DNA of 16,894 nt from CAYVZZ01 sp964456185 (lineage in GTDB: Bacteria; Pseudomonadota; Gammaproteobacteria; Pseudomonadales; Alcanivoracaceae), in NCBI GenBank assembly GCA_964456185.1, contig CAYVZZ010000049.1, positions 1-16,894 on the forward strand, given 5' to 3'. Below, piece by piece: positions 7,047-14,194 of this stretch; the first letter of the stretch is position 1; the number at the start of each line of letters is the position of its first letter. The notes beneath the pieces were generated by a model. The model did no database searches, was not told the DNA's origin, and saw nothing but the letters and a program-made list of their open reading frames with translations. The position numbers and the translations under genes were made by a program.

Positions 7047-8506
7047 GCCAATTAATCTTTGATAAGTCACACGCTGGACGCACCGCATCCGTGCAAGCGC
7101 CTAACGCCTTGCCCGACGAACTGCTGGCAGACTTGCCGGCAAACATGCGTCGTGCCGAAAAGCCCGCTTTGCCGGAAGTCTCTGAAATGCAGGTGGTGCG
7201 TCATTACACCAACTTGTCAGCGAAAAACTTTGCCATCGACAAGCAGTTTTACCCGCTGGGTTCCTGCACCATGAAATACAACCCGCGCGGTGCCAACCGT
7301 GCGGCCATGCTGCCCGGCTTCCTCAATCGCCATCCGCTGGCGCCGGAAAGCCACAGCCAAGGCTACCTGTCATGCCTGTATGATCTGCAAGAATTCCTCA
7401 AAGAAGTCACCGGCATGAAAGGCGTTTCCTTGGCTCCCATGGCCGGTGCCCAAGGCGAACTGGCCGGTGTCACCATGATTCGCGCCTACCACGACGCGCG
7501 CGGCGACCATGAGCGTGATGAAATTATCATCCCCATCGCCGCTCACGGCACCAACCCGGCCACCGCCGCCATGTGTGGCTACAAAGTGCGCGAAGTACCC
7601 GTCACCGACGACGGCGACGTCGACCTGCCCGCACTGAAAGACGCTCTTGGCCCGCAAACCGCCGGCATCATGATGACCAACCCGTCCACCTGCGGCGTGT
7701 TCGAACGACAAATCGAAGAAATCGCCGCCGCCGTTCACGACGTCGGCGGCTTGCTGTATTACGACGGCGCCAACCTCAACGCCATCCTCGGTAAAGTGCG
7801 CCCCGGCGACATGGGCTTTGACGTCATTCACATGAACCTGCACAAAACCTTCGCCACCCCACACGGCGGCGGTGGCCCGGGTGCCGGTCCGGTCGGCGTC
7901 AGTGAGCGCCTACTGCCTTACCTGCCGACCCCCTTCGCCGGAAAAGAAGGCGACAATTATCATTGGGTTGATACCGACGACCTGCCCACCAGCATCGGCC
8001 ATTTAAGCGCCTTCATGGGCAACGCCGGTGTCTTGCTGCGCGCCTACTTTTACGCCATGACCCTCGGCCGCGAAGGCATGCAACGCGTCGGTGAAAACTC
8101 CACCCTTGCCGCCAACTACATGCTCAAGCGCATGCAAGAGCTCGGCTTCGACGCCGCTTACCCCGAGCGCCGCGCCAGCCACGAATTCATTCTCACCTTC
8201 GAAAAGCTGGCCAAAGAAAAAGACGTCACCGCCACCGACATGGCAAAACGCCTGCTCGACTACAACCAGCACGCCCCCACCATCTACTTCCCGTTGCTGG
8301 TGCCCGAGTGCTTCCTCATCGAGCCCACCGAAACCGAGAGCAAAGAAGCCCTTGATGAATTCATTGACGTCATGGCCACCATCCTCAAAGAAGCCAACGA
8401 CAACCCCGAGCTCGTCAAAGGCGCGCCTTACACCCAACCCGTAAAACGCCTAGACGACGTCCGCGCTGCCAAACAGCTCGACCTCGCCTACACCGACGAC
8501 CTCTAA
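7043..8506 (+). CDS. gcvPB: Glycine dehydrogenase (decarboxylating) subunit 2
   Basis: This is the C-terminal, PLP-binding half of split glycine decarboxylase, 487 residues. K268 in HMNLHKTFATPHGGGGPG is the predicted Schiff-base lysine, and the glycine-rich segment after it is the family's phosphate/loop region. Other family segments are FYPLGSCTMKYNPR near residue 75 and YDGANLNAI before the lysine. The start overlaps the gcvPA stop by ATGA, and AAGGAGG a few bases upstream supports it. Last gene of the gcv operon; a GC-rich hairpin begins six bases past the stop. Synonymous sites are markedly GC-rich towards its 3' end, in contrast with the AT-rich patch that follows. Confidence 0.97.
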   Translation: MSQLIFDKSHAGRTASVQAPNALPDELLADLPANMRRAEKPALPEVSEMQVVRHYTNLSAKNFAIDKQFYPLGSCTMKYNPRGANRAAMLPGFLNRHPLAPESHSQGYLSCLYDLQEFLKEVTGMKGVSLAPMAGAQGELAGVTMIRAYHDARGDHERDEIIIPIAAHGTNPATAAMCGYKVREVPVTDDGDVDLPALKDALGPQTAGIMMTNPSTCGVFERQIEEIAAAVHDVGGLLYYDGANLNAILGKVRPGDMGFDVIHMNLHKTFATPHGGGGPGAGPVGVSERLLPYLPTPFAGKEGDNYHWVDTDDLPTSIGHLSAFMGNAGVLLRAYFYAMTLGREGMQRVGENSTLAANYMLKRMQELGFDAAYPERRASHEFILTFEKLAKEKDVTATDMAKRLLDYNQHAPTIYFPLLVPECFLIEPTETESKEALDEFIDVMATILKEANDNPELVKGAPYTQPVKRLDDVRAAKQLDLAYTDDL

Positions 8507-8511
8507 AACCC

Positions 8512-8535
8512 GAGGCCCCGCGCAAGCGGGGCTTC
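8512..8535 (+). terminator. Hairpin ending the gcv operon
   Basis: GAGGCCCCGC pairs with GCGGGGCTTC over ten pairs (one G-U) around a GCAA tetraloop, five bases after the gcvPB stop. There is no long T run, so it may be a weak intrinsic terminator, but position and stability support the call. Confidence 0.65.
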
Positions 8536-8622
8536 TCATGCCTTACACAATGCAGCTCAATGGGGGTAGATTCGAGCGATTCGCGAGAGTGTTGTGTTTA
8601 CAAAGTGATTAAGAGCAGTCAT

Positions 8623-8844
8623 ATGCAATTTAAAAATATAGAAATGCTAATCGATGACTTAGGTGAAATTACTATCGGTGGGATTGGCTCTGATCTTTGT
8701 GCGGCAATTGCATCTGATGAAGATCAGTGCTTAGCGATGTTAGCACGCCAGCCTGGAGAGTCATTCGAGAGCTTGCTTACGCGATTGGATTCTGCAATTG
8801 CCGATGCAGTCGAACAACAGATATTCGTGGATGAAATCAATTAG
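8623..8844 (+). CDS. Small acidic protein of unknown function
   Basis: I do not recognise this 73-residue protein. It is acidic, without Cys pairs, a signal peptide or a membrane segment. The N-terminal part (IEMLIDDLGEITIGGIG) looks mixed strand/helix, and the C-terminal half (SFESLLTRLDSAIADAVEQQ) should be an amphipathic helix, ending FVDEIN. I prefer ATG 8623 to the in-frame ATG 8560, which would add 21 residues, has no ribosome binding site and lies next to the gcv terminator. A weak promoter-like pair, TTACAC (8543-8548) and TAGATT (8567-8572), would start transcription between the two ATGs. Codon use is AT-richer than in the flanking genes, which suggests recent gain. It is followed by another small unknown gene in the same patch. 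Confidence 0.6.
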   Translation: MQFKNIEMLIDDLGEITIGGIGSDLCAAIASDEDQCLAMLARQPGESFESLLTRLDSAIADAVEQQIFVDEIN

Positions 8845-8955
8845 AATACAACTTGCGCAGACATGGTGGACATGTGCCTCTGTTCATATCGAGGGTGCGC
8901 CTGTTACAAGTGCTATAAGTATTTATAAAACCAAGCTGTATATAGAGTAAGTAAT

Positions 8956-9216
8956 ATGAGCGAAGAGCCTGAACTAGTTATATCCGCGCTAGCCCAGCCC
9001 ATTTTAAGTGATGGGCACGTTATTGATGTGCATATTTATAAGCTTGAAGGTGAGGCGGATTGGGCGCTTGAGCTCGAAGATGAGCATGGCACCTCTTTTG
9101 TGTGGGATGCTGGGTTTGCGACTGAATCGGCAGCGTTTGCAGAGGCGAAACAAACCATTTTGAATGAAGGTTTGTCGATCTTTACAGCCCCTGAGCCTGA
9201 CAAAAACATCAAGTGA
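8956..9216 (+). CDS. Small acidic protein of unknown function
   Basis: I cannot name the family of this 86-residue acidic protein. The layout suggests a small sheet followed by a helix: VIDVHIYKLEG, then WALELEDEHGTSFVWD, then a helix AAFAEAKQTILNEG. The pattern 'W-x-L-E-x-x-D-E-x-G-x-S-x-x-W-D' followed by an alanine-rich helix looks like a conserved bacterial small-domain arrangement, but I would not assign a function. A weak AGAG/GTAAG lies before the ATG. The 111 bases upstream are AT-rich with TATAAA-like boxes (8911-8945) and a short dyad ACATG-N5-CATGT at 8861-8875. It ends 32 bases before tsaD. Base composition resembles its left neighbour rather than the gcv genes. Confidence 0.6.
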   Translation: MSEEPELVISALAQPILSDGHVIDVHIYKLEGEADWALELEDEHGTSFVWDAGFATESAAFAEAKQTILNEGLSIFTAPEPDKNIK

Positions 9217-9248
9217 GCCGGGCAAACATACTTTAAGGCCAAACCACC

Positions 9249-10274
9249 ATGCGCGTATTAGGAATAGAAACCAGTTGTGATGAAACCGGCGTTGCCATTT
9301 ATGACAGCGATGCCGGCATTGTCGCGCAAGCGCTCTATAGCCAAATTGCCATGCACGCCGAATATGGTGGCGTGGTGCCCGAGCTGGCCAGCCGTGACCA
9401 TGTGCGCAAGTTGCTGCCCTTGGTGAAACAGGTCTTAAAAGAGGCGGAGCAATCGCCGCAAGAGCTGGATGCGGTGGCCTACACGGCAGGGCCCGGTTTG
9501 GCAGGTGCTCTGCTGGTGGGGGCGTCTACGGCAGAAGCCTTAGCCATGGGGTGGGGCGTGCCGGCCATTCCTGTACATCACATGGAAGGGCATTTGCTCG
9601 CTCCTTTGCTGGAAGACAATGGCGCGGCCTTTCCTTTCCTGGCGCTGCTGGTTAGTGGTGGGCATAGTTTATTGCTGGAGGCAAAAGCTCTGGGCGATTA
9701 CCGTTTATTGGGTGAGTCGATGGACGATGCCGTGGGTGAAGCCTTCGACAAGGCCGCCAAAATGATGGGCCTGCCGTATCCCGGCGGGCCGGCCATTAGC
9801 AAGCTGGCGCAGCAGGGCGCTCAGCGCTTTACCTTTCCCCGTCCGATGACCAATAAGCCGGGGCTGAATATGAGCTTTTCCGGCCTGAAAACACATACGA
9901 TGAATACCATCAATGAGCTGGGTGGTTTGGATAGCATGAGCGAGCAAGACAAAGCCGATGTGGCTTTGGCGTTCGAGCAGGCGGCAGTGGATACGTTGGT
10001 AATTAAATGCCGCCGTGCTTTCCAGCAAACCGGGCTTAGCCAACTGGTGGTGGCAGGCGGCGTGAGCGCCAACCGTTACTTGCGCCAGCGCCTTCAGGCA
10101 TTTGCCGAGAAAAATGGCAAGGAAGTGTTCTTTCCGGCACCGGCTTATTGCACCGACAATGGCGCCATGATTGCCTTTGCCGCTTCGCTGCATCGGCACG
10201 ACCATGCGCAAACGAACCACTCCATTCAAATTCGCCCACGCTGGCCGATGGATGACCTGCTATCCCTTGGTTGA
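9249..10274 (+). CDS. tsaD: tRNA N6-adenosine threonylcarbamoyltransferase
   Basis: TsaD, with TsaB and TsaE, transfers threonylcarbamoyl from threonylcarbamoyl-AMP to A37 of ANN-decoding tRNAs (t6A). It is 341 residues long (E. coli 337). It opens with the ASKHA-fold phosphate motif VLGIETSCDETG, and metal ligands H111 and H115 are in VHHMEGH at the E. coli positions. Further family segments are LVSGGHS, GEAFDKAAKMMGLPYPGGP, FSGLKT and the C-terminal CTDNGAMIAF. AAGG precedes the ATG at 9249 by about ten bases. It runs against plsY, and the two coding ends overlap by 15 bases. Older name gcp, mis-called a sialoglycoprotease. Confidence 0.97.
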   Translation: MRVLGIETSCDETGVAIYDSDAGIVAQALYSQIAMHAEYGGVVPELASRDHVRKLLPLVKQVLKEAEQSPQELDAVAYTAGPGLAGALLVGASTAEALAMGWGVPAIPVHHMEGHLLAPLLEDNGAAFPFLALLVSGGHSLLLEAKALGDYRLLGESMDDAVGEAFDKAAKMMGLPYPGGPAISKLAQQGAQRFTFPRPMTNKPGLNMSFSGLKTHTMNTINELGGLDSMSEQDKADVALAFEQAAVDTLVIKCRRAFQQTGLSQLVVAGGVSANRYLRQRLQAFAEKNGKEVFFPAPAYCTDNGAMIAFAASLHRHDHAQTNHSIQIRPRWPMDDLLSLG

Positions 10275-10874
10275 GCGGAAGCTGCCTTCTTCACCCTGTA
10301 GCAAGCGCCCTATGTTGCTGCGGTGTCGCCAAAACACCAACAAGGTGAGCGCCAATAAAGGCCAAAAAGCTACTGGTGCTTGCCAATACATCAAGACAGG
10401 CATCACCAAGAAAGCCAAGAGCGACGCCACCGATGAAATGCGACCGATGAGAAAGGTCGCCAACCAAATGGCCGCGGTGATGAGCCCGACCACCCAGCTG
10501 ATGATGAAAATCAACCCGAACGCTGTGGCAATGCCTTTGCCGCCGCGAAATTCAAAGAAAATAGGGTAGACATGCCCGATGACGGCCAATAAGCCGATGA
10601 CGGCAACAATCAAAGGCGGCAGGCCGACCAATCGCGCAATCAATACCGGTAAAATGCCTTTGAGAATATCGCCCGCGAGGGTGAGGGCGGCAGCTGCTTT
10701 GCCTGCAACACGCAACACATTGGTGGCGCCTGGGTTACCCGAGCCGCTGTCGCGTGGGTCGGGGTAACCTAATAAACTGCACACCACCACGGCACTGGAT
10801 ATCGAGCCAGCCAGATAAGCACCAATGCCCAGCACGACTAGGTCGGGCCAGTGGGTTATCCAAAACGGCGTCAT
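10260..10874 (-). CDS. plsY: Glycerol-3-phosphate acyltransferase PlsY
   Basis: PlsY is an inner-membrane enzyme that acylates glycerol-3-phosphate from acyl-phosphate (made by PlsX), the first step of phospholipid synthesis. It has 204 residues from ATG 10874, close to the usual length. There are about five hydrophobic segments, and the family motifs appear in order: SGNPGATN, then GGKGIAT, then a C-terminal HRSNIGRLLQGEE. AGGA lies eight bases before ATG 10874. A longer reading from a TTG at 10907 or an ATG at 10883 adds residues without a good ribosome binding site. It faces tsaD tail to tail with a 15-base overlap and is divergent from folB. Confidence 0.95.
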   Translation of the reverse strand: MTPFWITHWPDLVVLGIGAYLAGSISSAVVVCSLLGYPDPRDSGSGNPGATNVLRVAGKAAAALTLAGDILKGILPVLIARLVGLPPLIVAVIGLLAVIGHVYPIFFEFRGGKGIATAFGLIFIISWVVGLITAAIWLATFLIGRISSVASLLAFLVMPVLMYWQAPVAFWPLLALTLLVFWRHRSNIGRLLQGEEGSFRSTKG

Positions 10875-11008
10875 GCTGACCATCCTGGCAAAAGGATTTG
10901 CGGGCAACGACTGGAAAAGATTCGGTTATTTCTCATGCTTTTGAGTAAAAGTCGGTGGTATTTTAGCGCCTCGTTGTGAGAAGGTATTGCAAAACCAAGG
11001 GGTTGGCA

Positions 11009-11368
11009 ATGGATATTGTATTTATCAATCAACTAAAAGCCGATACGGTAATCGGCGTATTTGACTGGGAGCGCCAGATACGGCAAACCGTTACGCTGGA
11101 CGTGGAAATGGCCTGCGATGTGGCAGCCGCTGCCGCTACCGACCAGCTGGCGCAAGCGGTGGATTACAAAAGCATTGGCAAACGTCTGGAAGCGCATATT
11201 CGCGAATCGGAATATCAATTGGTCGAAACCTTGGCGGAAGCCTTGGCCAATATCATCCTCAAGGAATTCGGCGTGGCCTGGACGAAACTTACCCTCTACA
11301 AACCGGGGGCGCTAAGCGCGGCGCGCGATGTCGGGGTGATTATCGAGCGGGGAGAAAAGCCCGCATGA
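11009..11368 (+). CDS. folB: Dihydroneopterin aldolase
   Basis: FolB cleaves 7,8-dihydroneopterin to 6-hydroxymethyl-dihydropterin and glycolaldehyde in folate synthesis. The 119 residues have the tunnelling-fold signature VIGVFDWERQIRQ with catalytic E21, and LYKPGALSAARDVGVIIERG with catalytic K98. AAGGGG lies six bases before ATG 11009. The longer in-frame start at 10976 would add 11 residues and has no support. The stop overlaps the folK start by ATGA, so the enzyme is coupled to the next one in its pathway. The 134 bases to divergent plsY must hold promoters for both; I could not pick convincing boxes. Confidence 0.96.
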   Translation: MDIVFINQLKADTVIGVFDWERQIRQTVTLDVEMACDVAAAAATDQLAQAVDYKSIGKRLEAHIRESEYQLVETLAEALANIILKEFGVAWTKLTLYKPGALSAARDVGVIIERGEKPA

Positions 11369-11862
11369 GTCGTGTGTATCTCAGTTTGGGTTCCAATATT
11401 GAGCCACAGCAACACCTCATTGCCTGTCTGGATGCCCTGCAAGAACGCTTTGGCACACTCACCTTAAGCCCGGTTTACGAGAGTGCCGCCATGGGCTTTG
11501 ATGGCGACAACTTCCTGAATCTGGTGGTGGGGCTGAACACCGATGTGCCGGTGGGCGAGCTGCAAAAGTGCTTGCATCAAATCGAGGCGGATAATGGCCG
11601 CGTTCGCGGCAAAAAATCTTTCGCTAGCCGCACGCTGGATATTGATATTCTCACCTATGACCACCTATCCGGCGATGTCGATGGCGTATACTTGCCCCGC
11701 GCCGAAATCCTGCGCTATGCCTTTGTGTTAAAGCCGCTGGTGGATTTGATTGCCGATGAAGTGCACCCCGCCTATGGCAAAAGCTATGTGCAGCTTTGGC
11801 AAGAAGGCGATTTTTCCGACCAGGCCATGTGGCCTGTTTATCTGGACTGGCACCCGGCATGA
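11365..11862 (+). CDS. folK: 6-hydroxymethyl-7,8-dihydropterin pyrophosphokinase
   Basis: FolK transfers pyrophosphate from ATP to the FolB product, making it ready for joining to p-aminobenzoate by FolP. The protein has 165 residues, normal for the family. LSLGSNI lies near the N-terminus, NFLNLVV follows the substrate loop, and the ATP/Mg signature is SRTLDIDILTY with the two metal-binding aspartates. It overlaps folB upstream and sfsA downstream by four bases each (ATGA), giving a tight three-gene translation unit. Confidence 0.96.
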   Translation: MSRVYLSLGSNIEPQQHLIACLDALQERFGTLTLSPVYESAAMGFDGDNFLNLVVGLNTDVPVGELQKCLHQIEADNGRVRGKKSFASRTLDIDILTYDHLSGDVDGVYLPRAEILRYAFVLKPLVDLIADEVHPAYGKSYVQLWQEGDFSDQAMWPVYLDWHPA

Positions 11863-12578
11863 AATGCGACCCACCGCTTGAAGCCGTTACGTTATTACGG
11901 CGTTACAAACGCTTTTTGGCCGATGTGCGCCTGGCCGATGGCCATGAAATCACCGTGCACTGCCCCAACACCGGCAGCATGAAAAACTGTGTGCTGGAAG
12001 GAGAGCAAGCGGCGTTGATATCCGATAGCTGCAACTCCAAACGCAAATATCGCCATACCTTGGAAGCCATTCAAGTGGCGCACGGGCATTGGGCTGGTGT
12101 GAACACGGGGCGCGCCAATCGTTTGGTGGAAGACGCGCTGAAAGCGGGGCGCCTAAAAGGGCTAAATCCGGCTGACGGCGTCGAGCGTGAAGTCAAATAT
12201 GGCGACAGCCGCTTTGATTTGGCGTTAGGCGAGCGCGCCAATCCACACACCTTTATCGAAGTGAAAAATGTCACCCTGGGGCCGGGCCCCAATGACACCG
12301 ACGATGGCATTATTCGTTTCCCCGATGCGGTCACCAAGCGTGGTCAAAAACACCTGCAAACACTAAAGCAGGGGGTGGATGAAGGACGCCGCGCCGTGTT
12401 GCTGTTTTGCGTGCAGCACACGGGGGCGACAGCAGTCGAGCCGGCCGATGCCTTGGACCCGGTGTATGGGCAGCTGCTGCGAGAGGTGGCCAGTGCCGGT
12501 GTCGAAGTCTGTGCCTGGCGGGCGGACATAACCCGCCATGAGATTGCACTAATGCAATCCCTTCCGGTGAATCTTTAA
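11859..12578 (+). CDS. sfsA: SfsA family protein (sugar fermentation stimulation protein A)
   Basis: SfsA was named from overexpression effects on maltose use in E. coli; its biochemical role is not settled. It has an OB-like N-terminal part and a nuclease-like C-terminal fold. The 239 residues match E. coli SfsA along the length: PPLEAVTLLRRYKRFLADV, then HCPNTGSM, VNTGRANRL, EVKYGDSRFDL, FIEVKNVTLG and FPDAVTKRGQKHL. I chose the ATG at 11859, overlapping the folK stop; it gives the family N-terminus. An in-frame ATG at 11796 lies inside folK and is less likely. It converges on the nitrite reductase operon across a 41-base gap with a hairpin. Confidence 0.93.
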   Translation: MKCDPPLEAVTLLRRYKRFLADVRLADGHEITVHCPNTGSMKNCVLEGEQAALISDSCNSKRKYRHTLEAIQVAHGHWAGVNTGRANRLVEDALKAGRLKGLNPADGVEREVKYGDSRFDLALGERANPHTFIEVKNVTLGPGPNDTDDGIIRFPDAVTKRGQKHLQTLKQGVDEGRRAVLLFCVQHTGATAVEPADALDPVYGQLLREVASAGVEVCAWRADITRHEIALMQSLPVNL

Positions 12579-12586
12579 GCGCAACC

Positions 12587-12611
12587 GGGATGGCTTGTCC
12601 TTAAGCCACCC
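12587..12611. terminator. Hairpin between convergent sfsA and the nitrite operon
   Basis: GGG-(A)-TGGCTT pairs with AAGCCACCC, nine pairs with one bulged A and a six-base loop. It sits between two converging genes and may act on both strands; neither side has a clear T run. Confidence 0.45.
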
Positions 12612-12619
12612 TAACTTCC

Positions 12620-14194
12620 TTAGGCCGCTGCTTGTTTTCCTTGCAGCAGGGTGTCGCGCATCGCCGAGACATTGACCCCTTGTTGCATCAGCTCGAAATA
12701 CCAAGAGGCATCACTCACATCGCCAAACAAGACAATGCCGATGATGCGTTGGTCTTTGAGCACCAGGCGCTTGTACTCTTTGCGTGCATGGTCGAGTTGC
12801 ACCAAGTCTTCGCTGCCTTCGCCGCCCGCAAAATCACCTGCCGAGAAGAGGTCGATGCCGGTCACCTTCAAGCGCGATGACGTCACCGAATCTTGGTAAC
12901 GGGCAAAACCCTGCTGGGCAATGTGGGTGGCACAAACGCTGGCCTGCTCTAGCAGTGGTGCTACCAAGCCATAAGTGGCATCGCGGTGTTGCACACACTC
13001 GCCAACCGCATAGATGCGTGGGTCATAGGTTTGCAGTGTGTCATCCACAATAATGCCGCGCTCACAACGCAAACCGGCATTTTTGGCGAGTTGGATATTG
13101 GGGCGTATGCCCACGGCCATGACCACTAAATCGGCATCAATTTCTTTGCCGCCCTTCAAGCGCACGCCAGTGACGCCGTCCTCGCCAAGAATGGCTTCGG
13201 TTTGGGTTGCCATTAAGAAATGCACCCCGTGTGCTTCCAGCGAGTTCTTGAGCAGGCGGCCAGCGGGCGCATCCAGCTGACGCTCCATTAGCGTGGCATG
13301 CAGGTGTATCACCGAGACATCCATGCCTTGCCGCAACAATCCGTTGGCGGCTTCCAGTCCCAGCAGACCGCCACCAATCACCACTGCCTTACGGCGGGTG
13401 CGTGCGGCCTCTAGCATGGCATCGACATCGCGCAGGTCACGAAAGGTGACTACGCCAGGCAAATCTTTTCCTGGCACAGGGATAACCACTGGATGCGATC
13501 CGGTGGCCAGCAAGAGGCGGTCATAACGACTTTCATAACCACTGGCCGCGCGCACCAGGCGACGTCGCCGATCAATGTTGATGACTTCATCGCCCAGCCG
13601 TAAGGCAATGCCGTGACGGGCATACCAGTCCGGCGTGTTGAGCATGATGTCGTCTACTTCTTTGTCGCCAGCCAGCACGGGAGATAACTGAATGCGGTTA
13701 TAGTTGCCGTGCGGTTCGGCACCAAATACGGTGATGTCGTAGAGGTCGGGCGCAATGCGCAGCACTTCCTCTACGGTGCGCATGGCCGCCATGCCATTGC
13801 CGACCACCACCAGCCGGGGTTTGCGTGTGGCAATGCTGCCCTCATGCATGACCTCGACCCAACCGTCGACGATGCGCACCTGCCAGTGGCGCACCGAGGC
13901 CACCGGCTCTTCGATGCACTTGCCGGTTTTGAGGTCAAAATGCTGTTTATAAATGGGCGAGCTAACCACCAAGCGGCCATCAATGTCGCCTACAAGACCA
14001 CGAGATAACACATTGACCCCACTGTTGGGGTCATAGTTGCCAATGGCGTAAACCTCATCGCCCTGACCAATGCGAAACAAGGCCACCTGATAATCCGCTA
14101 CGAGCGCACAGGCGCCAATGTTGGGTGATAGATCGTCAAGTTGGCAGACACGATGCCAGCCGCTGACATCCTCTTTGGGGTTAGTGGGTTTCAT
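12620..14194 (-). CDS. NirD domain fused to FAD/NAD(P)H-dependent reductase (nitrite/nitrate assimilation)
   Basis: The protein has 524 residues. Residues 11-117 are a NirD-type Rieske-fold domain (ALVADYQVALFR, then YDPNSGVNVLSRGL and SPIYKQHFDL). As in NirD, the Cys/His pairs that hold a Rieske cluster are absent. Next comes a two-dinucleotide flavoprotein module: VVVGNGMAA (129-137) for FAD, VVIGGGLLGLEAA (271-283) for NAD(P)H, and IYAVGEC (394-400) for FAD. The C-terminal part (EYKRLVLKDQRIIGIVLFGD) matches the region just before the Fe-S domain of NirB. There is no BFD or siroheme domain. I infer that it supplies the NirD function to NirB and may also feed electrons to an assimilatory nitrate reductase, like NasC. 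It overlaps the nirB stop by ATGA, and GGAGGG precedes its start. A separate flavin oxidoreductase role is the alternative. Confidence 0.85.
   Translation of the reverse strand: MKPTNPKEDVSGWHRVCQLDDLSPNIGACALVADYQVALFRIGQGDEVYAIGNYDPNSGVNVLSRGLVGDIDGRLVVSSPIYKQHFDLKTGKCIEEPVASVRHWQVRIVDGWVEVMHEGSIATRKPRLVVVGNGMAAMRTVEEVLRIAPDLYDITVFGAEPHGNYNRIQLSPVLAGDKEVDDIMLNTPDWYARHGIALRLGDEVINIDRRRRLVRAASGYESRYDRLLLATGSHPVVIPVPGKDLPGVVTFRDLRDVDAMLEAARTRRKAVVIGGGLLGLEAANGLLRQGMDVSVIHLHATLMERQLDAPAGRLLKNSLEAHGVHFLMATQTEAILGEDGVTGVRLKGGKEIDADLVVMAVGIRPNIQLAKNAGLRCERGIIVDDTLQTYDPRIYAVGECVQHRDATYGLVAPLLEQASVCATHIAQQGFARYQDSVTSSRLKVTGIDLFSAGDFAGGEGSEDLVQLDHARKEYKRLVLKDQRIIGIVLFGDVSDASWYFELMQQGVNVSAMRDTLLQGKQAAA

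Noticed and set aside
8560..8622. Longer N-terminus (21 residues) for the first small unknown protein
   Set aside because: There is no ribosome binding site before ATG 8560 and the extra residues fall in probable promoter DNA.
9705..10229. 174-codon minus-strand frame across tsaD
   Set aside because: Shadow of tsaD with no domain pattern of its own.
10875..10907. Longer PlsY start at TTG 10907
   Set aside because: It has a non-ATG start and no good ribosome binding site, while ATG 10874 has AGGA at the right distance and gives the normal length.
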